From Harenicola maris (GTDB taxonomy: Bacteria; Pseudomonadota; Alphaproteobacteria; Rhodobacterales; Rhodobacteraceae), in contig JADQAZ010000001.1 of assembly GCA_018524345.1 (NCBI GenBank), positions 248,001-312,000 on the forward strand: a stretch of DNA of 64,000 nt, written 5' to 3'. The notes beneath the pieces are model-generated. The model did no database searches. It saw only the letters and a list, made by a program, of their open reading frames with translations, and was not told the origin of the DNA. Within the stretch, counting starts at the first letter, position 1, and each line of letters starts with the position of its first letter. Position numbers and translations under genes: made by a program. Positions 1 to 9,308 of the stretch are shown here, one piece after another.

Positions 1-386
1 AGCACCCATGCCCAGAACCCGTTGATCGCCGTGGCGAGCATGTTGACGGCGAGGCCCTCGGCCGGGGCGTCGATGGGCAGGGGGGCGAGGAAGCCGCGAA
101 AGGCCTCGCGGAAGATCAGGAGCGCGGCGATGATGATCATCACGCCTTCGAGGACGGCGCTGAAATACTCGGCCTTGTGGTGGCCATAGGGGTGTTCGGC
201 ATCGGCGGGTTTTGCGGCGATGCGGATCGCGATCAGGGCGGCGATGGCGGTGGCGACATTGACGGTGCTTTCCAGCGCATCGGAGAGCAGGGCGACAGAT
301 CCGGTCAGCCAATAGGCGAGGGTTTTGAGGCCGAGGACCGCGATGCCGATGAAGATACTGCCGATGGCGAGCTTGGTCGTGGTCAT
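1..386 (-). CDS. Cation diffusion facilitator (CDF) metal transporter, 3' end missing
   Basis: The visible 128 residues are the N-terminal part of a CDF/FieF-like transporter, an inner-membrane divalent metal/proton antiporter. Translating the minus strand from the ATG at 386 gives two hydrophobic helices, a DALES segment at residues 36-40 and HPYGHHKAE at residues 65-73, the conserved region after TM2 in this family. The C-terminal half lies beyond base 1. It is transcribed in the same direction as ptsP, whose stop is 72 bp upstream. The exact metal (Zn, Fe, Mn) cannot be told from this part. Confidence 0.85.
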   Translation of the reverse strand, partial: MTTTKLAIGSIFIGIAVLGLKTLAYWLTGSVALLSDALESTVNVATAIAALIAIRIAAKPADAEHPYGHHKAEYFSAVLEGVMIIIAALLIFREAFRGFLAPLPIDAPAEGLAVNMLATAINGFWAWV

Positions 387-458
387 GGCGGCGGCCTCTC
401 CTGTCCCTGATCCATCAGGTAAAGGAGGGCCCCCATCTGTGCAAGGAATTGGCGGGCG

Positions 459-2714
459 TCAGCTTGGGTTGATGCCCTGTTCTGCGAGCCAGTTCTTGAT
501 CGCGGGGCGCACCGATTGTTCGCCATCGTCGCGGGCGGCGAGGATGATTTTGCGGGCCTCGGAGATGTCGACCTGGCGGATCAGGTTTTTCACCGGACCG
601 ATGGAGGCGGGGCGCATGGAGAGGGTGCGCAGGCCCATGGCGGCAAAGCACAGGGCCTCTATCGGGCGGCCTGCGTCCTCGCCGCAGAAGGACAGGTGGG
701 TGCCAGTGTCGGCGCAGCGCTGTGCAATCATTTCGATCAGCGACAGGAAGCTGACGTTGAGGGAATCGTAGCGTTTGCGCACGCGCTCGTTCTCGCGGTC
801 GGCGGCGAAGAAGAACTGTTTCAGGTCATTGCCGCCGATGGAGATAAAGTCGGTTTCCTCGAAGAACTGGCGCGGGGCGAAAGCCATGGAGGGGGTTTCC
901 AGCATGGCGCCGATTTCGATTTTCTCGGGCAGGATATGGCCGAGCTTTTCCTCGCGCTCGATCTCGTGGGTCAGGTGGGCGCGGGCGGCGCGGAATTCCT
1001 CGAACTGGGCGATGAAGGGAAACATCACCGAGAGCGGGCGGCCATTGGCGGCGCGAAGGAGGGCCTGAAGCTGCATCCGCATCACGCCGGGCTTATCAAG
1101 GCCGACACGGATGGCGCGCCAGCCGAGGGCGGGGTTCGGCTCCTCCTCGCGTTTCATATAGGGCAGCACCTTGTCGGAGCCGATGTCGAGGGTGCGGAAG
1201 ACCACGCGTTTGCCCTTGGCGGCGTCCATCACGCGGCTGTAGGAGCCGGCGAGGAAGCCGCGGGTGGGCACCTTGTTCGAGGCGAGGAACTGCAATTCGG
1301 TGCGGAAGAGGCCAACCCCCTCTGCGCCCGAGCCCTCAAGACTGGGCAGGTCGGCCATCAGCCCCGCGTTCATATGCAGGCCGATGGTGGTGCCGCATTT
1401 GGATTTCGCCGGTTTGCCCCGGATCGAGGCATAGCGTTCCTGCGCCTTGGCCTGCATGGCGATTTTGTCGGTGAAGGCGGAGATGATGCTGTCTTCCGGC
1501 CGCAGGTGGACGATGCCCTGTTCGCCGTCGACAAGGATGAGGTCGCCGTTCAAGGCCTCTGTCGTGATGCGTTTGGCGTTGATCACCAGCGGGATCGCGA
1601 GGGCGCGGGCGACGATGGCGGCGTGGGAGCCGACGGAGCCTTCCTCCAGCACGATGCCGCGCAGGGAGCGGCCATAGGCGAGGAGCTCGCCGGGGCCGAT
1701 GTTGCGGGCGATGAGCACCGGATTGTCGGGCATTTCGGCCCCTGTGGTCGCGCCTTGCCCGGTCAGCAGGCGCAAGAGGCGGTTGGAGAGGTCATCGAGG
1801 TCCTGAAGGCGTTCGCGCAGGTAGGCATCGGGCACCTGTTCCATGCGGGCGCGGGCGGAGGATTGCTCCTTTTCCACCGCGGCCTCGGCGGAGAGGCCAT
1901 CGTTGATGTCCTTTTCCATGCGCCGCAGCCAGCCCTTGGAATTGGCGAACATGCGGTAGGCTTCGAGCACCTGCACCTGATCGGCGTCGCCCTTGGCGTG
2001 GACATCGAGCATCTCGTCGACGGAGACGCGCAGTTCGTCCACAGCGCTGCGCAGGCGGGTGAGCTCGGCCTCGGCGTCCTCGGAAAACGGGTTGGTGACG
2101 ACCACGCGCGGCTCGTGCAGCCAGACGCGGCCCCTTGCGGTGCCCTCCTGCCCGACGGCGCCGCGCACGAGGACGGCCTGTTGGTGCAGGGCTTTGAGGG
2201 CCTCCCCCTCGCCCTGAAAGGCGCCGAGTTCGGTCATTTCGGCCAGCACCATGGCGACGACTTCCAGCGCGTGGATTTCATCGTCAAGGTAGGCGCGGGC
2301 CTGTTTCGATTGCACCACCAGCACGCCGAGGCGTTCGCCGATGCGCTGGATCGGGACGCCTGCGAAGCCGGAATAAATTTCCTCGCCGGTTTCGGGCATG
2401 AAGCGGAAGCCCCGTTCGGAGGGGGCATCGGCGGTGTTGATCGGGCGGGTGCGCATGGCGACGCGGCCGACGAGCCCCTCTCCCATGCGCATGCGGGTCT
2501 GGTGGACGGCCTCTTGATTCAGCCCCTCTGTCGCGCAGAGTTCCAGCGTTTCGGCATCGCGGAACAGGTAGATCGAGCAAACGTCGGTTTGCATTTCGGC
2601 GGCGATGAGTTTGGTAATGCGATCAAGACGTTCCTGCCCCTCGGCAGGGTCAGAGAGCGATTGGCGCAGGCGTGTCAGCAGCTTGCGGCTGGTGGATTGC
2701 GGCGTTTGCGGCAT
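459..2714 (-). CDS. ptsP: Phosphoenolpyruvate-protein phosphotransferase PtsP (Enzyme I-Ntr)
   Basis: First component of the nitrogen phosphotransferase system; it takes phosphate from PEP and passes it to NPr. The 751 residues show an N-terminal GAF domain (about 20-160), the EI N-terminal helical domain, the phosphohistidine segment GSVGSHAAIVAR with His364, and a C-terminal PEP-binding TIM barrel containing the SFCGED cysteine motif. This is the usual PtsP length and domain order; ordinary Enzyme I lacks the GAF domain. It lies downstream of lysC on the same strand, an arrangement common in Rhodobacterales as far as I recall, but a 236-bp gap with hairpins separates them, so it probably has its own promoter. 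NPr and EIIA-Ntr are not in the window. Confidence 0.95.
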   Translation of the reverse strand: MPQTPQSTSRKLLTRLRQSLSDPAEGQERLDRITKLIAAEMQTDVCSIYLFRDAETLELCATEGLNQEAVHQTRMRMGEGLVGRVAMRTRPINTADAPSERGFRFMPETGEEIYSGFAGVPIQRIGERLGVLVVQSKQARAYLDDEIHALEVVAMVLAEMTELGAFQGEGEALKALHQQAVLVRGAVGQEGTARGRVWLHEPRVVVTNPFSEDAEAELTRLRSAVDELRVSVDEMLDVHAKGDADQVQVLEAYRMFANSKGWLRRMEKDINDGLSAEAAVEKEQSSARARMEQVPDAYLRERLQDLDDLSNRLLRLLTGQGATTGAEMPDNPVLIARNIGPGELLAYGRSLRGIVLEEGSVGSHAAIVARALAIPLVINAKRITTEALNGDLILVDGEQGIVHLRPEDSIISAFTDKIAMQAKAQERYASIRGKPAKSKCGTTIGLHMNAGLMADLPSLEGSGAEGVGLFRTELQFLASNKVPTRGFLAGSYSRVMDAAKGKRVVFRTLDIGSDKVLPYMKREEEPNPALGWRAIRVGLDKPGVMRMQLQALLRAANGRPLSVMFPFIAQFEEFRAARAHLTHEIEREEKLGHILPEKIEIGAMLETPSMAFAPRQFFEETDFISIGGNDLKQFFFAADRENERVRKRYDSLNVSFLSLIEMIAQRCADTGTHLSFCGEDAGRPIEALCFAAMGLRTLSMRPASIGPVKNLIRQVDISEARKIILAARDDGEQSVRPAIKNWLAEQGINPS

Positions 2715-2828
2715 CGGTTCGGTTCCGTCCCAATGGGCAGGGTCTGCCCGTCTGGGTTGTTTAGACCATAGACTTGCCCGAAACGGAATGTGTTATTGAG
2801 ACCACAGGCGGGCGGCGGCCTGCGGGAC

Positions 2829-2892
2829 CTCCCGCGCCTTGGCGCGGGAGAGATTTTTCGGAGAAAAATCTTGATCTGGGGGCGCTGCCCCC
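2829..2892. repeat. Triple-hairpin intergenic element (copy 1)
   Basis: Three short perfect inverted repeats follow one another between lysC and ptsP. Arms are 2829-2838/2841-2850 (ctcccgcgcc, 10 bp, loop tt), 2851-2859/2863-2871 (agatttttc, 9 bp) and 2878-2883/2887-2892 (gggggc, 6 bp). Similar triple arrays occur at 29474-29551 and 61781-61846. They may act as transcription terminators or mRNA-end stabilisers for lysC, or may be a dispersed repeat family; the sequence alone does not decide. Confidence 0.6.
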
Positions 2893-2950
2893 CGGCCTGC
2901 GGCCTCCCCCCGGGATATTTGGACCAATAAGAAGCCTCTGGGCCAGGACC

Positions 2951-4186
2951 CTAGGATTTTTCCAGCTCGAAGACATCATGGAGGGCCTGCACGGCGAGTT
3001 CCATGTATTTGCGGTCGATCAGGACCGAGGTTTTGATTTCCGAGGTGGTGATGACCTTGATGTTCACGCCGTCGTCGGAGAGGGCCTTGAACATTTTGGC
3101 GGCGACGCCTGCGTGGGAGCGCATGCCGATGCCGACGACAGAAACCTTGGCGACATTGGTGTCGGAGACCAGCTCGCGGAAGTTGATGTCGCCTGCGGCT
3201 TTGGCATCCTCCATCGCCTTTTCGGCGCGCGCCACCTGATCAGTGGGGCAGGAGAAGGTCATGTCTGTGCGCCCCTCTTCGGAGATGTTCTGCACGATCA
3301 TATCGACATTGACGCCGGCCTCGGCCAGGGGGCCAAAGATGGCGGCGGCGATGCCGGGACGGTCGGCGACGGAGATCAGGGTCATTTTCGCTTCGTCGCG
3401 GCTGTAGGCGACCCCGGAGACAACATTGGATTCCATGATTTCTTCCTCATCGCAGACGATTGTGCCCGCTGTGTCTGACATTTCCTCAAAGCTGGACAAG
3501 ACGCGCAGGGGCACCTTGAACCGCATGGCGAGCTCTACCGAGCGGGTTTGCAGGACCTTGGCGCCCAGCGAGGCGAGTTCGAGCATTTCCTCAAACGCGA
3601 TCTTGTCGAGTTTGCGGGCCTTTTCGCAGATGCGCGGGTCGGTGGTGTAGACGCCGTCCACATCGGTGTAGATGTCGCAGCGCACGGCGCCAAAGGCGGC
3701 GGCGAAGGCGACGGCGGTGGTGTCGGAGCCGCCGCGGCCCAGCGTGGTGATGCGCCCCTCGGGCGAGATGCCTTGGAAGCCCGCGACGACGGCGACTTTC
3801 ATCCCCTCGGCGAATTTGGCGTCGATGTTACCCGTTGGGATTTCCTCGATCCGGGCGGCGGCATGGGCGCTGTTGGTTTTCAGCGGCACTTGCCAGCCCT
3901 GCCAGCTGCGCGCCGGGATATCCATTTCTTGCAGGGTCAGGGCCATGAGCCCTGCGGTGACGTTCTCGCCCGAGGAGACCACCGCGTCATATTCGCGGGC
4001 GTCATAGAGGGGCGAGGTTTCATTGACCCAGCCGACGAGTTCGTTGGTTTTGCCCGACATGGCGGAGACAATCACGATGACGTTGTGGCCATTGGCCACC
4101 TCTCGCCCCACGCGTTTTGCGGCGCGGCGGATGCGGTCTAGGTTGGCAACGGATGTGCCACCAAATTTCATTACCAATGTGGTCAT
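2951..4186 (-). CDS. lysC: Aspartate kinase
   Basis: Phosphorylates L-aspartate with ATP, the first step towards lysine, threonine, methionine and diaminopimelate. The 411 residues start with the kinase motif KFGGTS (7-12), include GRGGSDTTA and YTDVDGVYTTDPR in the amino-acid kinase fold, and end with two ACT domains (about 265-330 and 345-405) that normally bind lysine/threonine for feedback control. Length matches alpha/beta-type monofunctional aspartokinases. An internal start for a separate ACT-only beta subunit, as in Bacillus or Corynebacterium, was not examined in detail. Start is the ATG at 4186; upstream is a 166-bp gap divergent from betB. Confidence 0.95.
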   Translation of the reverse strand: MTTLVMKFGGTSVANLDRIRRAAKRVGREVANGHNVIVIVSAMSGKTNELVGWVNETSPLYDAREYDAVVSSGENVTAGLMALTLQEMDIPARSWQGWQVPLKTNSAHAAARIEEIPTGNIDAKFAEGMKVAVVAGFQGISPEGRITTLGRGGSDTTAVAFAAAFGAVRCDIYTDVDGVYTTDPRICEKARKLDKIAFEEMLELASLGAKVLQTRSVELAMRFKVPLRVLSSFEEMSDTAGTIVCDEEEIMESNVVSGVAYSRDEAKMTLISVADRPGIAAAIFGPLAEAGVNVDMIVQNISEEGRTDMTFSCPTDQVARAEKAMEDAKAAGDINFRELVSDTNVAKVSVVGIGMRSHAGVAAKMFKALSDDGVNIKVITTSEIKTSVLIDRKYMELAVQALHDVFELEKS

Positions 4187-4352
4187 GTCAGGTCCGGCGT
4201 TTTGTTTCGGGGGTGGTTATGCGAACAGGCGGTTGAACGCAAGACAAAGGCGGTGCAGATGTCGGTGCGATCTCAACTATGTCGTGCTTGGGCGTGCTTT
4301 ACGGTGCTGTATCGTTAGCCTGCCCTGCGGCAACCCCAAAGGACGTTAGACC

Positions 4353-5822
4353 ATGGCCAATGCAGACCCCAAATCCGTGCAGCCCGAGGGCAGCCTTTTC
4401 ATCAATGGCGGCTTTGTTGCGGGGGCCGGTGCGGCCCTGCCGGTGATCTATCCGGCGACGGGGCAGGTTGTGGCCGAGTTGGCCGAGGCGGACGGCGGGC
4501 AGGTGGATGCGGCATTGGCCGCCGCTGTGGAGGCGCAGAAGGCATGGGCCGCACTGCCGGGGGTGGAGCGGGGCCGCGTGTTGCGGCGGGCGGCGGATAT
4601 CATTCGCGCGCGCAACGCCGAGCTGAGCCGGATCGAGACCATGGACACGGGCAAGCCCCTGCAGGAGACTTTGGTGGCCGATCCGACATCGGCGGCGGAT
4701 GCGCTGGAGTATTTCGGTGGGCAGGCGGCGATGCTGGGGGGCGATCACATCCAGCTTGGGCGGGACTGGGCCTATACCATCCGAGAGCCTTTGGGCGTTT
4801 GCGTCGGTATCGGCGCGTGGAATTATCCGATGCAGATTGCCGCGTGGAAGAGCGCGCCTGCGCTGGCCTGCGGCAATGCCATGGTGTTCAAACCCTCCGA
4901 GACCACGCCCCTGACGGCGCTGGCCTTGGCGGAGATTTACCGCGAGGCGGGATTGCCGGACGGGGTGTTTAATGTGGTGCAGGGGCGCGGCGAAGTTGGC
5001 GCGGCTTTGGTCAATGATCCGCGGGTGGCGAAGGTTTCGCTGACCGGATCGGTGCCGACGGGGCGCAAGGTGTATGCCGCCGCCGCCGAGGGGATGCGCC
5101 ATGTGACCATGGAGCTTGGCGGGAAGAGCCCGATTTTGGTGTTTGACGATGCGGATCTTGAGGATGCGGTGTCCGGTGCGATTAACGGGAATTTCTATGC
5201 CTCGGGGCAGGTCTGTTCCAACGGGACGCGGGTGTTTGTTCAATCCGGTTTGATGGATGCCTTCCTTGAGCGGTTGAAGGCGCGGCTGGAGGCGGGGATT
5301 GTGGCCGGTGATCCGCTGGACGAGGCGGTGAATTACGGGCCGATGGTGTCCAATGCGCAGCGGCAGATCGTTCTGGGCTATGTCGAGAAGGGATTGGCCG
5401 AGGGGGCGCGATTGATCACGGGTGGCAAGGCGATGGACCGCGAGGGGTTCTATGTGGAGCCGACGGTTTTTGCCGATGTGACAGATGATATGACCATCGC
5501 GCGGGAGGAGATTTTCGGGCCGGTGATGTCTGTTTTGTCTTTCGAGACCGAGGAAGAGGGGATCGCGCGGGCCAATGCGACGGAGTTTGGCCTGTCGGGC
5601 GCGGTGTTTACCGCCGATCTGACGCGAGGGCACCGTGTTGCGGCGGCGCTTGAGTGTGGCTCCGCCTGGATCAATGCCTATAATCTGACGCCGGTTGAGG
5701 TGCCTTTCGGGGGATCGAAAATGTCCGGTGTCGGGCGGGAGAACGGGCCGCGGGCGATCGAGAATTTCTCGCAGTTGAAGACGGTTTATGTTGGTATGGG
5801 GCCGGTTGAGGCGGCGTATTAG
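4353..5822 (+). CDS. betB: Betaine aldehyde dehydrogenase
   Basis: NAD(P)-dependent oxidation of betaine aldehyde to the osmolyte glycine betaine. The 489-residue protein has the aldehyde dehydrogenase landmarks GAWNYP (Asn157), [10 protein letters not shown] (general base Glu254) and ASGQVCSNG (nucleophile Cys288). The start ATG at 4353 follows an AAAGGA ribosome site at about 10 bases. It is followed after 65 bp by betA, so the pair should convert choline to betaine in two steps. The neighbouring regulator betI and choline sulfatase betC, often present in such clusters, are absent here. Family alone would not separate BetB from other ALDHs; the betA partner makes the name likely. Confidence 0.9.
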   Translation: MANADPKSVQPEGSLFINGGFVAGAGAALPVIYPATGQVVAELAEADGGQVDAALAAAVEAQKAWAALPGVERGRVLRRAADIIRARNAELSRIETMDTGKPLQETLVADPTSAADALEYFGGQAAMLGGDHIQLGRDWAYTIREPLGVCVGIGAWNYPMQIAAWKSAPALACGNAMVFKPSETTPLTALALAEIYREAGLPDGVFNVVQGRGEVGAALVNDPRVAKVSLTGSVPTGRKVYAAAAEGMRHVTMELGGKSPILVFDDADLEDAVSGAINGNFYASGQVCSNGTRVFVQSGLMDAFLERLKARLEAGIVAGDPLDEAVNYGPMVSNAQRQIVLGYVEKGLAEGARLITGGKAMDREGFYVEPTVFADVTDDMTIAREEIFGPVMSVLSFETEEEGIARANATEFGLSGAVFTADLTRGHRVAAALECGSAWINAYNLTPVEVPFGGSKMSGVGRENGPRAIENFSQLKTVYVGMGPVEAAY

Positions 5823-5871
5823 GGGGTTTTGCCCCGAGCCCACCCACCCACCCCTCGTGGCAAAACCCCCT
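5821..5871. other. 13-bp inverted repeat between betB and betA
   Basis: Arms agggggttttgcc (5821-5833) and ggcaaaaccccct (5859-5871) are perfect complements around a C-rich 25-base loop. The left arm begins inside the betB stop codon. There is no long U-tract, so it may be an mRNA processing or stabilising stem that sets the betB:betA ratio rather than a full terminator. Confidence 0.5.
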
Positions 5872-5887
5872 TTGTGGAGCGGAAGAT

Positions 5888-7537
5888 TTGGAAGCTGATT
5901 ATGTGATCATCGGGGCGGGGTCTGCGGGCTCTGCCATGGCCTATCGTTTGGGCGAGGCGGGGCATTCGGTTCTGGTTATTGAGGCGGGGGGCACCGATAT
6001 TGGGCCGTTTATCCAGATGCCCGGGGCGCTGTCCTTTCCGATGTCCATGCCGCGCTATGACTGGGGCTATGAGACCGAGCCGGAGCCGCATATGGGCGGG
6101 CGCCGGTTGGCGGCGCCGCGTGGGCGGGTGCTTGGGGGGTCGTCCTCGATCAACGGGATGATCTATGTGCGCGGGCATCCGCTGGATTACGAGCATTGGG
6201 CGGAGAGCGGGGCCGCGGGTTGGGGTTGGGCCGATGTGGCGCCCTATTTCCGGCGGCAGGAGGATTGGCACAGCGGCGGCCATGGTGGCGACGAGAGCTA
6301 TCGCGGCACGGGCGGGCCTTTGCATGTGACGCGGGGATCGCGGGTGAACCCGTTGGTGCGGGCCTTTGTGGAGGCGGGCGCGGCGGCGGGCTATGCCGTA
6401 ACCGGCGATTACAATGGCGAACGGCAGGAGGGGGTTGGCCCCTTTGACAGCACGATCTGGCGCGGCAAGCGGTGGTCGGCCTATCGGGCTTACCTCAAGC
6501 CCGCGCAGGCGAAGTTTGACGTGAAGGTTGTGAACGGCTTTGCCGAGCGTGTGGTGATTGAGGAGGGGCGCGCCGTGGGCGTTGCCCTGCGCGGCGGCAA
6601 GGTCGTGCGGGCGCGGCGTGAGGTTGTTGTGGCGGCCTCGGCCTTTAACTCGCCGAAGATATTGATGTTGTCCGGTATCGGGCCGGGGGCGCATCTGGCC
6701 GAGCACGGGATTGAGGTGGTGGCCGATCGCCCCGGTGTGGGGGCGAACCTGCAGGATCACCTTGAGCTTTATGTGCAATATGCGGCGACGCAGCCTGTGA
6801 GCCTGTTCAAATACTGGAGCCTGCTCGGCAAGGCCTATGTCGGGGCGCGGTGGCTGTTGACCAAGACCGGGCCGGGGGCCTCGAACCAGTTCGAGAGTGC
6901 GGGCTTTGTGCGCAGCCGTGCGGGGGTGAAATACCCCGATGTGCAGTGGCATTTCCTGCCGATTGCGGTGCGGTATGACGGCACCGCGCCGACCTCCGGC
7001 CACGGGTTTCAGGTGCATACCGGGCCGATGCGCTCGGGCAGCCGGGGACGGGTGCGATTGAACAGTGCCGATCCGGCGGCGGCGCCGTCGATCCTGTTCA
7101 ACTATATGTCTTTGGAGGAGGATTGGCGCGATTTTCGCGCGGCGATCCGCCTGACGCGGGATGTGATCGGGCAGGCACCGTTTGACCAATATCGCGGGGC
7201 GGAGTTGCAGCCCGGGGATGCGGCGCAGAGCGATGCGGCGTTGGATGAGGTGATCCGCGAGCATGCGGAGAGCGCCTATCACCCCTGCGGCACCTGCAAG
7301 ATGGGCGCAGCGGATGATCCCATGGCCGTGGTGGACCCTGAGTGCCGTGTGATCGGGGTTGAGGGGCTGCGGGTGGCGGATAGCTCGATCTTTCCGCGCA
7401 TCACCAATGGCAACCTGAACGGGCCGTCGATTATGACGGGGGAGAAGGCCTCTGATCTGATCCTTGGCCGCGCGCCCTTGCCGCGCGATAATGCGCCTTA
7501 TTTCGTCCATCCCGATTGGGAAACCCAGCAGCGTTAG
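5888..7537 (+). CDS. betA: Choline dehydrogenase (GMC oxidoreductase), TTG start
   Basis: FAD-dependent oxidation of choline to betaine aldehyde at the membrane. The 549 residues begin with the dinucleotide-binding [16 protein letters not shown] motif and contain the GMC signature [20 protein letters not shown], then the catalytic region [10 protein letters not shown] (His465) and the NGNLNGPSI segment near the C terminus. Length equals typical BetA (about 550). The only start that keeps the N-terminal Rossmann strand is TTG at 5888, preceded by a GGAGCGGAAG purine stretch; a TTG start suggests moderated translation. Other GMC alcohol dehydrogenases look alike, so the choline assignment rests partly on betB next door. 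Confidence 0.88.
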   Translation: MEADYVIIGAGSAGSAMAYRLGEAGHSVLVIEAGGTDIGPFIQMPGALSFPMSMPRYDWGYETEPEPHMGGRRLAAPRGRVLGGSSSINGMIYVRGHPLDYEHWAESGAAGWGWADVAPYFRRQEDWHSGGHGGDESYRGTGGPLHVTRGSRVNPLVRAFVEAGAAAGYAVTGDYNGERQEGVGPFDSTIWRGKRWSAYRAYLKPAQAKFDVKVVNGFAERVVIEEGRAVGVALRGGKVVRARREVVVAASAFNSPKILMLSGIGPGAHLAEHGIEVVADRPGVGANLQDHLELYVQYAATQPVSLFKYWSLLGKAYVGARWLLTKTGPGASNQFESAGFVRSRAGVKYPDVQWHFLPIAVRYDGTAPTSGHGFQVHTGPMRSGSRGRVRLNSADPAAAPSILFNYMSLEEDWRDFRAAIRLTRDVIGQAPFDQYRGAELQPGDAAQSDAALDEVIREHAESAYHPCGTCKMGAADDPMAVVDPECRVIGVEGLRVADSSIFPRITNGNLNGPSIMTGEKASDLILGRAPLPRDNAPYFVHPDWETQQR

Positions 7538-7548
7538 GCAGGCGAGAA

Positions 7549-7570
7549 TAAAGGGCCTAGGGGCCCTTTA
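7549..7570 (+). terminator. Stem-loop downstream of betA
   Basis: Perfect 9-bp stem taaagggcc (7549-7557) / ggccctta-type arm (7562-7570) with a 4-base loop, 11 bp after the betA stop. It lacks a long T-run, so termination strength is uncertain. Confidence 0.45.
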
Positions 7571-7625
7571 ATCGCGCCTTGCGCCGCGCCATTTACCGCA
7601 GGGCCCCTTTGAGAGGATTGCGGGA

Positions 7626-8579
7626 ATGAGTGCGGTTACATTGGTTATCTTGGGCCTGATCGGCCTGATTGCGGGCGGCGAGTTGCTGGTGCGCGGCGCG
7701 GTGGCGGCGGCGCGGCGGTTCGGGATATCGCCCATGGTGATCGGGTTGACGCTTGTGGGGTTCGGGACTTCCACCCCCGAGTTGGTGACGAGCCTGCAGG
7801 CGGCGCTGGCCGGATCGCCGGGGATTGCCATGGGCAATGTGGTGGGCAGCAATATCGGCAATATCCTGTTGATCCTTGGGCTGGCGGGGGTGATCGCGCC
7901 GGTGGTTGTGGACCCTGCGGCCCTGCGGCGGGACGGGAGCATGATGCTTTTTGCGACGGGGATTTGCCTGTGTGCGGTGCTGTGGGGCGCGATTGGCCGC
8001 GGGGCCGGGTTCGGGATGTTTGCGGTTCTGGTGGTCTATCTGGCCGCTGTTCTGGTTTGGGAGAAGCGGGCGGGGGATGCCCCCTCGGGCGCGGTTTATG
8101 AGGGCGAGGCGGATGTTGTGGGGGAGGTGCCTGCGGGGATTTGGGCCTCTGTCGCCTTGGCGCTTGGGGGATTGGTTTTGACCATTCTTGGCGCGCGGTT
8201 TCTGGTCTCTGGTGCGGTGTCCTTGGCGCAGGCGGCGGGGATATCGCAGACGGTGATCGGGCTGACCATTGTGGCGATCGGGACCTCCATGCCCGAATTG
8301 GTGACGACCGTGATCGCCATGCGTAAGGGGCAGGGCGAGGTGGCCTTGGGCAATGTTCTGGGCAGCAATATTTTCAACATCCTCGCCATTCTGGGCATCA
8401 CGTCCATGGTGCAGCCTTTGGCGGTGCCGCCTGAGATTATCGGCCTTGATGTCTGGGTGATGGTGGCGGCCTCTGTCGCTTTGGTGGTGTTCGCGCGCAC
8501 GGGCTGGCGGATCGGGCGGGGCGAGGGGGCGGTGATGCTGGCCTGTTACGGGGGCTATGTGGGGTGGCTTTTGCTGTAG
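7626..8579 (+). CDS. Calcium/sodium:cation antiporter, CaCA family (YrbG-like)
   Basis: Inner-membrane cation/Ca2+ exchanger. The 317-residue, highly hydrophobic protein contains the two inverted alpha-repeats of the family: GTSTPELVTSL followed by GNVVGSNIGNILLILG in the first half, and GTSMPELVTTV followed by GNVLGSNIFNILAILG in the second half. These supply the ion-binding Glu and Asn residues. Length and repeat spacing match YrbG/NCX prokaryotic exchangers. It stands alone between betA and the nuclease gene. The transported ion pair (Na/Ca, H/Ca, K-dependent) cannot be deduced. Confidence 0.9.
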   Translation: MSAVTLVILGLIGLIAGGELLVRGAVAAARRFGISPMVIGLTLVGFGTSTPELVTSLQAALAGSPGIAMGNVVGSNIGNILLILGLAGVIAPVVVDPAALRRDGSMMLFATGICLCAVLWGAIGRGAGFGMFAVLVVYLAAVLVWEKRAGDAPSGAVYEGEADVVGEVPAGIWASVALALGGLVLTILGARFLVSGAVSLAQAAGISQTVIGLTIVAIGTSMPELVTTVIAMRKGQGEVALGNVLGSNIFNILAILGITSMVQPLAVPPEIIGLDVWVMVAASVALVVFARTGWRIGRGEGAVMLACYGGYVGWLLL

Positions 8580-8654
8580 CAATCTTATCGCGTTGTTAAG
8601 GAAGCTGGCCTTATTCTCTTGCGAGGCGGGGGCGGGTTCTGTCAGGGCGGGGGG

Positions 8655-9308
8655 ATGAAAATCCTGTCTCTGATTGCCGCCCTTGTTCTGATCTCTCCTG
8701 CTGCCATTGGCCAGACGGTGGAGGGGCGGATGGTTGCCACCGATGGCGATAGTCTGCGGATCGGGGAGGAGCGCATTCGCCTGTACGGGATTGACGCGCC
8801 GGAGCTGGACCAGACCTGTTTGCGGCCCGATGGGGGCGTCTGGCGCTGTGGGGGCTGGTCGCAGCGGCAGTTGCGCGAGGTGATCCGCGGGCAGGATCTG
8901 CGCTGCGAGGGGCGCGAGCGGGATCGTTACGGGCGGCTTGTGGCGACCTGTTTTGCCGGCGGGCGCGATGTGGCCGAGGAGATGGTGACGCGGGGCGCGG
9001 CCTTTGCCTATCGCCGTTATGCGATGGATTATGTGGATGCGGAGAAGGGCGCGGCGATTGCGGATCGCGGCCTTTGGGCCGCCGATGTGCAATCGCCCGC
9101 CGCCTTCCGTGCGGGCAAGGTGGCGCCCTCCAGCCCGGCGCCTGAGGGCTGCGAGATCAAGGGCAATATCTCGGCCTCGGGCCGGATATATCACATGCCG
9201 GGGCAGGCGGATTACAACCGCACGGGCATCAATACCGCCAAGGGCGAGCGCTGGTTTTGCAGCGAGGATGCGGCGCGGGCCGCCGGATGGCGGCGGGCGC
9301 GGCGCTAG
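8655..9308 (+). CDS. Secreted thermonuclease (SNase)-like protein
   Basis: Staphylococcal-nuclease-fold protein, likely exported. I start it at ATG 8655 because GGGCGGGGGG sits just upstream and the first residues MKILSLIAALVLISPAAIGQ form a good signal peptide; an upstream start adds a Gly-rich non-secretory stretch. The 217 residues include IRLYGIDAPELDQ, RDRYGRLVATC and a GLWAADVQ segment, all typical of bacterial thermonuclease-like proteins, followed by a C-terminal DGNISASGRIYH-type extension (ISASGRIYHMPGQ) with a WFCSEDAARAAGWR tail found in many such secreted proteins. Its stop abuts the stop of the convergent pccR-like gene with no spacer. Confidence 0.85.
   Translation: MKILSLIAALVLISPAAIGQTVEGRMVATDGDSLRIGEERIRLYGIDAPELDQTCLRPDGGVWRCGGWSQRQLREVIRGQDLRCEGRERDRYGRLVATCFAGGRDVAEEMVTRGAAFAYRRYAMDYVDAEKGAAIADRGLWAADVQSPAAFRAGKVAPSSPAPEGCEIKGNISASGRIYHMPGQADYNRTGINTAKGERWFCSEDAARAAGWRRARR

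Noticed and set aside
516-2771. Long open frames opposite real genes, for example a 750-codon frame antisense to ptsP
   Set aside because: High GC content opens the complementary frames. They lack ribosome sites and recognisable domains, while the minus-strand frame encodes a complete PtsP.
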